NCBI GenBank assembly: GCA_937864275.1
Contig: CALMIW010000577.1
Location: forward strand, 1-5,157
Length of the DNA: 5,157 bases
Direction of reading: 5' to 3'
Origin: an uncultured Dehalococcoidia bacterium
GTDB taxonomy: Bacteria > Chloroflexota > Dehalococcoidia > Tepidiformales > Tepidiformaceae
In this document: piece by piece, positions 1 to 4,488 of the stretch
Position numbering within the stretch: the first letter of the stretch is position 1
Layout of the letters: every line of letters starts with the position of its first letter
The notes under the pieces: model-generated
Told to the model about the DNA's origin: nothing
Databases searched by the model: none
What the model saw: the letters and a program-made list of their open reading frames with translations, nothing else
Made by a program: the position numbers and the translations under genes

Positions 1-490
1 GCTCCGGGTCCCACGTCGGCTCTCCATTGATGTGCGGACGGCCGATCCCGATCCGTATGCGGATGAACTCCAGGCTCGCGGACTGGCCGATGCTCTTGAG
101 TCCGTTGTGGCCGCCGTGCCCGCCGCCCGCGCGGATGCGCAGCGCCCCGGCGTTCAGGTCCAACTCGTCGTAGAGGACGATGGTGTGCTGGATGTCGCAC
201 CCCGTCCATTGCAGCGCTTGCGCTACGGCCCTTCCGCTCAGGTTCATGAAGGTCTTGGGCTTGACCAGCGCCACCCGTTGCCCGGCGACTTCGCCCACGC
301 CGATGTGCATCAGGCTGCCGGTTGCCTTGGGCTGCGTCTTTGCCCGTTTCGCCAGTGTATTGACGACCCAGAAACCGACGTTGTGCCGCGTCCGCGCGTA
401 CTGCTCCCCCGGGTTCCCCAGGCCGACAATCAGCCAGTCAGCCGCGAACCGGGGACCGCTCCCACCGCCGAGGATCTTCCGGAATGCCAT
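1..490 (-). CDS. pth: Peptidyl-tRNA hydrolase, C-terminus cut by window edge
   Basis: Cleaves the ester bond of peptidyl-tRNAs released early from ribosomes, recycling tRNA in the cytoplasm. The minus strand reads 163 codons without a stop from the ATG at 490-488 to the left edge; the family is usually about 190-200 residues, so roughly 30 or more C-terminal residues lie outside. Family motifs are all in place: LIVGLGNPG (about 20-28), RHNVGF (35-40), KPKTFMNLSG (77-86), YDELD (107-111) and GGGHGGHNGLKS (122-133). By alignment from memory with the E. coli enzyme (N10, H20, N68, D93, N114), the active-site residues are N26, H36, N83, D108 and N129. The N-terminus is about 16 residues longer than in E. 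coli and has a Gly-rich stretch (GGGSG, 8-12). No other start codon lies close to the LIVGL strand, and there is no Shine-Dalgarno. Divergent from the gene at 581. Function is secure; the exact start is less so. Confidence 0.96.
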   Translation of the reverse strand, partial: MAFRKILGGGSGPRFAADWLIVGLGNPGEQYARTRHNVGFWVVNTLAKRAKTQPKATGSLMHIGVGEVAGQRVALVKPKTFMNLSGRAVAQALQWTGCDIQHTIVLYDELDLNAGALRIRAGGGHGGHNGLKSIGQSASLEFIRIRIGIGRPHINGEPTWDPE

Positions 491-492
491 GC

Positions 493-502
493 CCGTGATC
501 GT
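493..502 (-). repeat. Left arm of 10-bp inverted repeat at the pth start
   Basis: Read on the minus strand this is ACGATCACGG, identical to the plus-strand copy at 567-576. It ends 2 nt before the pth ATG. It could be an operator half, or contain the -10 hexamer (GACGAT) of a leaderless pth transcript. The match is seen in the sequence; the role is inferred. Confidence 0.55.
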
Positions 503-566
503 CGCACAGCCGCAGCCTCTGGCGGAACGGCGTCATCCGGGCCTGTGCAGTGCCGGTGCTTCGGCT

Positions 567-576
567 ACGATCACGG
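567..576 (+). repeat. Right arm of 10-bp inverted repeat at the 581 start
   Basis: ACGATCACGG, the exact reverse complement of 493-502, separated from it by 64 bp and ending 4 nt before the ATG at 581. With the preceding T it makes TACGAT (566-571), a 4/6 match to a -10 box placed so that transcription would begin near the start codon. No good -35 is visible at the usual distance. The symmetric placement at both start codons suggests shared regulation or paired promoters. Confidence 0.55.
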
Positions 577-580
577 CGCG

Positions 581-736
581 ATGGTGGACCTCATCTTCGG
601 CAATGGCTACGAAGCGATCCTCGCGGCGATCGCGCTCGTGGCGGCGGTGCCGTACGGCATCTACGTCGGCTTCAGGAAGCTCTCGAGGCGTATCGGTGGA
701 GGCAAGCGCGATGGCGACACGCGAACAGGTCGATGA
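581..736 (+). CDS. Small single-pass membrane protein, 51 residues, unknown function
   Basis: I do not recognise a family. The 51-residue product starts MVDLIFGNGYEA. One hydrophobic stretch (about 12-31, AILAAIALVAAVPYGIYVGF) is long enough for a membrane helix. It is followed by a basic tail (KLSRR, then GGGKR), so the positive-inside rule puts the C-terminus in the cytoplasm. Third positions are mostly G or C across the membrane part, as in neighbouring genes. No Shine-Dalgarno precedes the ATG; a TACGAT box 9 nt upstream suggests a leaderless or very short-leader message. The last 26 nt overlap the start of the DinB-like gene in another frame, which suggests one operon with possible translational coupling. 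Longer upstream readings of this frame run antisense through pth and are unlikely. It could be a chance ORF, but the helix, base use and overlap argue for a real gene. Confidence 0.6.
   Translation: MVDLIFGNGYEAILAAIALVAAVPYGIYVGFRKLSRRIGGGKRDGDTRTGR
695..702 (+). promoter_or_regulatory. Ribosome binding site deciding the DinB-like start
   Basis: GGTGGAGG ends 8 nt before the ATG at 711. It lies inside the coding region of the small membrane gene and fixes the DinB-like start at 711 rather than at any of the far upstream in-frame codons. Confidence 0.75.
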
Positions 737-1283
737 ACTCAAGGCCAAACTCGCTGCCCAGCGCCGGGAACTCCTCGCCGCCGCTCGCAGTCTCTCTCGC
801 GAAGACACACTCCGCGTGCCCGTCGACGCCGAGGGCGAGGAGCAATGGACCGCGCTCGAACAACTCGCCCACCTCTGCGAGATGGAGCGCTCCTACGACG
901 CGTGGATCCTGCGTGCCCTGCACGAAGACAACCGCGACCTCAGCGGGACGACGGTGCCGCCCGTGGACATCCCCATCGAGGCGGCGAACGGATACACCGT
1001 CGACGACCTGGTCGACGCGCTCATCCTTGAGAGGCGGTACACCGAGGGCATCATCGACGCGATCCCTGCCGATGACTTCGACCGGACCGCAGTGAGCCCC
1101 GTGTTCGGGCAGCTGACGATCATGCAGTGGGCGCGCTCGTTCTATCGCCACGACCGCCAGCACACCGCGCAGATCCAGGGCCGCAAGAGCGACTATCAGC
1201 CCAACTTCAAGACGCGGGAGCCAAACCAGCGCAAGGCGCGGCTCGACTTGGTGGCCAGGCGCGGCGTGCCGCCCGGGCGCTAA
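711..1283 (+). CDS. DinB/YfiT-like metalloenzyme-fold protein
   Basis: A 190-residue protein of the DinB superfamily, cytoplasmic four-helix bundles that bind a divalent metal through a His triad. Some relatives are thiol-dependent S-transferases (bacillithiol, mycothiol), but many have no known reaction. Visible signs are an N-terminal helix (about 5-28), WTALEQLAHLCEMERSYDAW (46-65) with H54, and SFYRHDRQHTAQI (143-155) with H147 and H151, giving the usual H...HxxxH triad. The C-terminal tail (about 157-190) is basic and probably disordered. The ATG at 711 is chosen because GGTGGAGG (695-702) lies 8 nt upstream and because the domain begins soon after; longer in-frame readings back to 180 are antisense to pth. 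It overlaps the small membrane gene by 26 nt and converges on the minus-strand mini-gene, sharing bases of the stop codon. Substrate cannot be told. Fold assignment is good. Confidence 0.85.
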   Translation: MATREQVDELKAKLAAQRRELLAAARSLSREDTLRVPVDAEGEEQWTALEQLAHLCEMERSYDAWILRALHEDNRDLSGTTVPPVDIPIEAANGYTVDDLVDALILERRYTEGIIDAIPADDFDRTAVSPVFGQLTIMQWARSFYRHDRQHTAQIQGRKSDYQPNFKTREPNQRKARLDLVARRGVPPGR

Positions 1284-1444
1284 GCGCTCAGCTTCTCCGG
1301 CCTCAGGCGCGGAAGCGGCTCCAAATGGGTGGGGATGACGGCGCGCTTTCCGCAGCGCTCGCACTCCCGCACGCGCACGGCGCGGGCCTGCACGTTCACG
1401 AAATACCGCCAACGATGTTCGCAAGTTCCTGTCCGCGTTTCCAT
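1280..1444 (-). CDS. Cys/His-rich mini-protein, probable small zinc-binding protein
   Basis: A 54-residue ORF on the minus strand, ATG at 1444-1442 and TAG at 1282-1280. It carries C8-x-H10 near the N-terminus and C28-x2-C31 (ECERCGKR) after an aromatic, probably beta-strand stretch (WRYFVNV, 12-18). Four metal ligands spaced like this suggest a small zinc ribbon, and the basic residues around them (R21, R24, R26, R30, K33, R34) could contact nucleic acid. This is inference from the motif; I recognise no named family. The frame is open further upstream to 1600, but the motif-bearing part begins cleanly at this Met, and the extension looks low in complexity. No strong Shine-Dalgarno is visible. 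The gene is convergent with the DinB-like gene, their stop codons sharing bases 1281-1282, and divergent from the PHP gene across 184 nt. Confidence 0.6.
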   Translation of the reverse strand: METRTGTCEHRWRYFVNVQARAVRVRECERCGKRAVIPTHLEPLPRLRPEKLSA

Positions 1445-1583
1445 GTCATGACTGTCGCCTGCGCAGATGAACAGCACATTAGCAGCGCGTGAAAACGGCG
1501 ATCCTTTCGCGGACCTCTCGCCGCCCGCCGCCGGGACGTCGAGGCGGAAGCGGCCCCAGCGCGCCGTTCCCTGCTCTTTCGCG

Positions 1584-1613
1584 TTGCCGCCCCGCTCCAA
1601 CCGTGCCTATAGT
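1584..1613 (+). promoter_or_regulatory. Candidate sigma70-type promoter for the PHP gene
   Basis: TATAGT at 1608-1613 (5/6 to TATAAT) with TTGCCG at 1584-1589 (4/6 to TTGACA), spacer 18. The predicted start near 1620 is only about 9 nt before the ATG at 1629, implying a nearly leaderless message. That agrees with the absence of a Shine-Dalgarno. It lies in the 184-nt divergent gap between the mini-gene and the PHP gene, where I see nothing else definite. Confidence 0.5.
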
Positions 1614-1628
1614 TACGAACCTTTCGCC

Positions 1629-2306
1629 ATGCTCATCGATTTACACAGCCACACTTGGCCTCGCTCCCACGATAGCGTCCTCAATCCCGATGATCTCGTG
1701 ACCCGCGCCAAATCCGCCGGTCTCGACGCCATCGTTTTCACCGAGCACGACACCGTCTGGGACTACAAGTCGATCGAGGAGCTTCGCGCCAAGCACAACT
1801 TCCTGGTTCTCGCCGGCGTGGAGATCAGCACCGACGACGGCCACATCCTCGCCTTCGGCATCGACAAGTACGTGTTTGGCATGCACCGCGCCCGCGAGCT
1901 CGCGAGCTACGTGGACAAGGCCAACGGTGCGATGGTCGCCGCCCACCCCTACCGGCGCCAGATGCCCTGGTTCAGCCGCAACGAAGAGGAGTATCGCGCC
2001 GCCCTCGAGAAGGCCTCGCGCAACCCGGCCTACCAGTACGTCCAGGGCCTCGAAGAGATCAATGGGCGCGGGAGCGACAAGGAGAACGAGTTCTCGCGCC
2101 GCCTCTGCGAGCTCATGGACCTGAAGGGCACCGGCGGCACCGACTCCCACGCCATCAGCGACGTCGGCAAGTGCGCCACCTACTTCGAGCGCGACATCCG
2201 GGATGAGCGCGAACTCATCGAAGAGATCAAGTCCGGGCGCTTCTACGCGGTCGACCTCCGCTCCGGCAAGCCGGTAGCCGTTCGAGAGGCTGCCCGGGAC
2301 GCTTAG
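1629..2306 (+). CDS. PHP-domain metal-dependent phosphoesterase
   Basis: A 225-residue, single-domain protein of the PHP (polymerase and histidinol phosphatase) superfamily, TIM-barrel-like enzymes that hydrolyse phosphoesters with a metal cluster. Ligand motifs appear in order: H6-x-H8 (DLHSHT), FTEHD with E39 and H40 (37-41), GVEIS with E65 (63-67), GHILAFG with H72 (71-77), AAHPYR with H106 (104-109), EEINGR (142-147) and GTDSH with D172 and H174 (170-174). All expected ligands seem present, so it should be active. It is shorter than the roughly 280-residue RNase AM/YciV type and lacks an inserted domain. It is not a DNA polymerase PHP domain or evidently HisK; the substrate is unknown. 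The ATG at 1629 is chosen because HxH follows at residue 6; the 54-residue in-frame extension from 1467 has no domain character. Downstream is the ferredoxin, with its own likely promoter, so no functional link is implied. Confidence 0.88.
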   Translation: MLIDLHSHTWPRSHDSVLNPDDLVTRAKSAGLDAIVFTEHDTVWDYKSIEELRAKHNFLVLAGVEISTDDGHILAFGIDKYVFGMHRARELASYVDKANGAMVAAHPYRRQMPWFSRNEEEYRAALEKASRNPAYQYVQGLEEINGRGSDKENEFSRRLCELMDLKGTGGTDSHAISDVGKCATYFERDIRDERELIEEIKSGRFYAVDLRSGKPVAVREAARDA

Positions 2307-2340
2307 CTGTCATTCCGGCCATCCCGGCGCACCGCTTCGC

Positions 2341-2369
2341 TTCACACTCACCCAAGCCGATAGTACGAT
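2341..2369 (+). promoter_or_regulatory. Candidate promoter for the ferredoxin gene
   Basis: TTCACA at 2341-2346 (5/6 to TTGACA), spacer 17, then TACGAT at 2364-2369 (4/6 to TATAAT). Transcription would begin near 2376, giving a leader of about 45 nt that holds the ribosome site AGGAG (2408-2412). An overlapping alternative uses GATAGT at 2359-2364. Moderate matches only. Confidence 0.4.
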
Positions 2370-2373
2370 GAGC

Positions 2374-2388
2374 AGGCCTGAGCGGCCT
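2374..2388 (+). other. Small stem-loop in the ferredoxin leader
   Basis: AGGCC (2374-2378), loop TGAGC, GGCCT (2384-2388), followed by TT. It is a 5-bp stem, too short and with too weak a T run for a confident terminator of the PHP gene. Depending on the true transcript start it could be a weak terminator or the 5' end of the ferredoxin message. Confidence 0.3.
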
Positions 2389-2422
2389 TTACGAGCCCTT
2401 GGAGAAGAGGAGCCCCCAATCC

Positions 2423-2710
2423 ATGACCTACGTCATCACCACCCCCTGTATCGATGTCCAGGATCAGGCGTGCGTTGAAGTGTGCCCGGTCGACTGCATT
2501 CATTTCGATGAAGGCAAGGACCGCATGCTCTACATCAACCCCGACGAGTGCATCGACTGCGGCGCGTGCGAACCGGCCTGCCCGGTGACCGCGATCTTCT
2601 CCGAGGACGACGTCCCCGGCGATCAGGCGCCTTTCAAGGAGATCAACGTCCTCTGGTACAGCGATAAGGACGACGCTCGCGCCAAGGTCGCGGCTATTAG
2701 CCCGGCCTAG
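2423..2710 (+). CDS. fdxA: 7Fe ferredoxin ([3Fe-4S][4Fe-4S]), FdxA type
   Basis: A 95-residue soluble electron carrier. Cysteines are C9, C17, C21, C25, C43, C46, C49 and C53, in the pattern C-x7-C-x3-CP and C-x2-C-x2-C-x3-CP. By comparison with Azotobacter ferredoxin I and Thermus ferredoxin, C9, C17 and C53 bind a [3Fe-4S] cluster and C21, C43, C46 and C49 a [4Fe-4S] cluster. C25 matches the free cysteine of the Azotobacter protein. The second cysteine of an 8Fe-type CxxC is Val12 here, which fits 3Fe rather than 4Fe at that site. The conserved MTYVIT start, CVEVCPVDCIH (17-27), DECIDCGACEPACP (41-54) and AIFSEDDVP (57-65) are typical of the family; the tail after 65 is acidic. The ATG at 2423 has AGGAG 10 nt upstream; a TTG at 2399 in frame is less likely. 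It stands alone, ending at an intrinsic terminator. Its redox partner cannot be told from this window. Confidence 0.95.
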   Translation: MTYVITTPCIDVQDQACVEVCPVDCIHFDEGKDRMLYINPDECIDCGACEPACPVTAIFSEDDVPGDQAPFKEINVLWYSDKDDARAKVAAISPA

Positions 2711-2733
2711 TTCGCGAGCCCCGACAGCGACCG

Positions 2734-2761
2734 GAAAGCCGCCCCCTGAGGCGGCTTTCTT
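2734..2761 (+). terminator. Intrinsic terminator after the ferredoxin gene
   Basis: A perfect 10-bp stem, GAAAGCCGCC (2734-2743) with GGCGGCTTTC (2750-2759), closes a 6-nt loop (CCCTGA) and runs into a short T-rich end (TTTCTT). It starts 23 nt after the ferredoxin stop. It separates the ferredoxin from bL25, which has its own promoter about 40 nt further on. Confidence 0.85.
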
Positions 2762-2797
2762 GCGCCGCCGGGAGTGCCCCGCGGGTCGCGGTCCAAC

Positions 2798-2825
2798 TTG
2801 ACCGTGCCGTTATCCCGGCTAGATT
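2798..2825 (+). promoter_or_regulatory. Sigma70-type promoter for bL25
   Basis: TTGACC at 2798-2803 (5/6 to TTGACA), a 16-nt spacer and TAGATT at 2820-2825 (4/6 to TATAAT). Transcription would start near 2832, leaving a leader of about 40 nt with GGAGG at 2858-2862, 10 nt before the ATG. The position between a terminator and a ribosomal protein gene supports it. Confidence 0.7.
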
Positions 2826-2872
2826 GGAAATGTTGCGCCACGTATCGAGCGTGGCGTGGAGGTCGGTTTCTC

Positions 2873-3454
2873 ATGGCTGAACGTGTCGTTATCCAGGCTG
2901 CCCAGCGCCCCGTGCTGGGGAAGAAAGTCGCACAGCTGCGCCGCAACGGCCGGCTTCCCGCCAATGTCTATGGCAAGGGCATCGAGTCCCAGGCCGTCGA
3001 TATCGACGCGCGCGAGTTCTCCCGCACCATCAAAGCGGCCGGTCTCCGGGCGATGATCCAGCTCTCCGTGGCTGGCGAGGCCTCGCCCCGGTACGTGATC
3101 CTTCGCGGCATCGAGCGAAAGGGTGGCACGGGCGAGCCCATCCATGTGGACTTCTTCCAGGTCGACCCGAACATCCCGATCCAGGCCAACGTCCCGCTCC
3201 GCCTGACTGGTGAAGCTCCGGCCGTCCGCGACCTCGCAGGCACGCTTCTCCCCGGCATCGACGTCGTCGCAGTCCGCTGCAAGCCACTCGACATCCCCGA
3301 CTCCGTTTCGGTCGACCTCGGTGGGCTCAAGAGCTTCGATGTCTCCCTCACCGTCGCCGACATCGAGTCGCCGGCCGGAGTGGAGATCCTCACGGACCCC
3401 GGCGTCGTCGTCGCGACCGTGAACGCGCCCCGCATTCGCGCAACCGCTAACTAG
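2873..3454 (+). CDS. rplY: 50S ribosomal protein bL25, CTC family
   Basis: Binds 5S rRNA in the central protuberance of the large ribosomal subunit. At 193 residues this is the long, two-domain form (Thermus TL5 / Bacillus Ctc) rather than the single-domain E. coli protein of about 94. The N-terminal 5S-binding domain spans about 1-97, with GKKVAQLRRNGRLPANVYG (16-34) and the closing HVDFFQV (91-97). The C-terminal beta domain spans about 98-185, with VPLRLTGEAPAVR (107-119) and VDLGGLKSFDVSLTVADI (147-164). The ATG at 2873 is chosen for GGAGG 10 nt upstream and because the family motif begins at once after it; the open frame back to 2774 overlaps the promoter. A gene of unknown function follows 8 nt after the stop, probably cotranscribed. 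pth, the common downstream neighbour of bL25, is instead on the other strand at 1-490. In some lineages this family is called Ctc, a stress-induced protein. Confidence 0.96.
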   Translation: MAERVVIQAAQRPVLGKKVAQLRRNGRLPANVYGKGIESQAVDIDAREFSRTIKAAGLRAMIQLSVAGEASPRYVILRGIERKGGTGEPIHVDFFQVDPNIPIQANVPLRLTGEAPAVRDLAGTLLPGIDVVAVRCKPLDIPDSVSVDLGGLKSFDVSLTVADIESPAGVEILTDPGVVVATVNAPRIRATAN

Positions 3455-3462
3455 CCCAGCGC

Positions 3463-4419
3463 ATGTCTGACTTTTCCTACCCGGCCGACGTTGCGGAGGC
3501 CGGGTTGCGTTTCTTCCTCGGCTGGCTCGGTCCGCACTACGCTCGTAGCACGACGGTTTCGTTCGCAACGTCGGACGGTGCGCTGCTTTCCGCGGAGGTC
3601 ACGGTTGGCCGCAAGTGGGGCCTCTCGGTGTCAGTCCTGAACACGGTTGCTGCCGACGCTACCGTCGAGTGGGAGGCGTCTCGCGCGGCCATCGAGCGCC
3701 GCCTCGACCTGGAAGGCCGCTCGATAGCGCTCTGGGCTCCTCGCGGCGCTGCCCTGCCGGCACTCGAGCCGGGGCTCAGCCAGCTCCTTCTATCCCTCGA
3801 AGAAGCCGCACCGCTGGAGGATGGACGCCTGGAACTTCGGCGGCCCGTCACGCTTCACCTCCGGCGCGTCGGCAGCACTGGTTCGGTGGTCACCGTCCTC
3901 GGTGGTCTCGCGGCTCACTGGGCCCAGTTCACGAACCGTGTTCCAGGCACCTTCCAGCTCAACTCCGGAGAACTGCTCCGACTGCCCGCATCGACGGAAG
4001 AACGGGAGGAACTGGCCGAGCGGATCGTGCTCGCAGCCGGCCAACCCGAGGCCGATGAGAGCCAGGCCATCCGCGCCTTCGACGCCTGGACCGCGAACGA
4101 CCTTGGCGCCGGCCAGTCCTGTGTGATCGGCACACCCGCGCCCGAGCACGAGGAGTGGAGCGCGTCACTCCGCCGCAACCTGCGCCGTCTGTTGAAGGAA
4201 GCCGGACCGAACCTCCGTCAGCCCGCGGATGCCCGCGCCCTGGTCGTCCTCGGGGCCGCCACCTATGCGGACGAGGAGAAGCTCTCCTGGGCGCTTCGCG
4301 GCATGGATCCCACGCTCTACGCCGGCTACGACATCCTCGCAGTCGTCGCAGACGGCGTCCTGAAGACCATCCTCCAGCCGCAGCGCCAGACGCTCCCGTG
4401 GGACGCTCCGCTCGCGTAG
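3463..4419 (+). CDS. Conserved-looking protein of unknown function, cotranscribed with bL25
   Basis: I do not recognise this 318-residue protein. It has no signal peptide, membrane segment, Cys pair or nucleotide-binding loop. By eye it falls in three parts: an N-terminal region (about 1-75) with a strand-like stretch (TTVSFATSDGALLSAEVTVG, 30-49); a middle (about 76-185) rich in Leu, Glu and Arg; and a C-terminal part (about 205-318) with an Arg-rich helix (SLRRNLRRLLKEA) and an alternating pattern, ARALVVLGAATY then GYDILAVVADGVLKTILQP, suggesting a buried beta sheet of an alpha/beta domain. Base use matches the neighbours, so it is a native gene. It starts 8 nt after bL25 without a visible Shine-Dalgarno, so it probably depends on translation of bL25. 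The end pattern loosely recalls nuclease-like folds, but no catalytic motif is visible and I assign none. The next gene begins 69 nt later. Confidence 0.85.
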   Translation: MSDFSYPADVAEAGLRFFLGWLGPHYARSTTVSFATSDGALLSAEVTVGRKWGLSVSVLNTVAADATVEWEASRAAIERRLDLEGRSIALWAPRGAALPALEPGLSQLLLSLEEAAPLEDGRLELRRPVTLHLRRVGSTGSVVTVLGGLAAHWAQFTNRVPGTFQLNSGELLRLPASTEEREELAERIVLAAGQPEADESQAIRAFDAWTANDLGAGQSCVIGTPAPEHEEWSASLRRNLRRLLKEAGPNLRQPADARALVVLGAATYADEEKLSWALRGMDPTLYAGYDILAVVADGVLKTILQPQRQTLPWDAPLA

Positions 4420-4478
4420 CGAGGGTAGCCCCGCTGCTCCGGCTCCGCATATCCTCCCTCGAACGGCATTACGTTCCC

Positions 4479-4483
4479 GGAGG
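4479..4483 (+). promoter_or_regulatory. Ribosome binding site of the dehydrogenase gene
   Basis: GGAGG lies 5 nt before the ATG at 4489, a strong site at normal spacing that fixes the start. The 69-nt gap before the gene shows no convincing terminator or -35/-10 pair, so readthrough from the bL25 transcript is possible. Confidence 0.75.
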
Positions 4484-4488
4484 CTCTC

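Noticed and set aside
32..580. Upstream parts of the plus-strand frames ending at 736 and 1283
   Set aside because: They run antisense through pth; the real starts are taken as 581 and 711.
672..1424. Long minus-strand open frame (250 codons) opposite the DinB-like gene
   Set aside because: Shadow frame of high-GC coding sequence; the plus strand has DinB motifs and a ribosome site, and the minus product shows no domain.
1467..1628. 54-residue N-terminal extension of the PHP protein
   Set aside because: No domain character, and the HxH metal motif of PHP proteins normally lies within the first ten residues, as it does from the ATG at 1629.
2307..2340. CCGG...CCGG pairing just after the PHP stop
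   Set aside because: Only 4 bp and self-palindromic, no T run; expected by chance at this GC content.
2819..3568. Long minus-strand open frame opposite bL25
   Set aside because: Antisense to a certain ribosomal protein gene and to its promoter and leader; product is low in complexity and rich in Arg, Asp and Gly.
4420..4488. Possible terminator (GAGGG ... CCCTC, 4421-4460) before the dehydrogenase gene
   Set aside because: A 5-bp stem around a loop of about 30 nt with no T run after it; not credible as a terminator.
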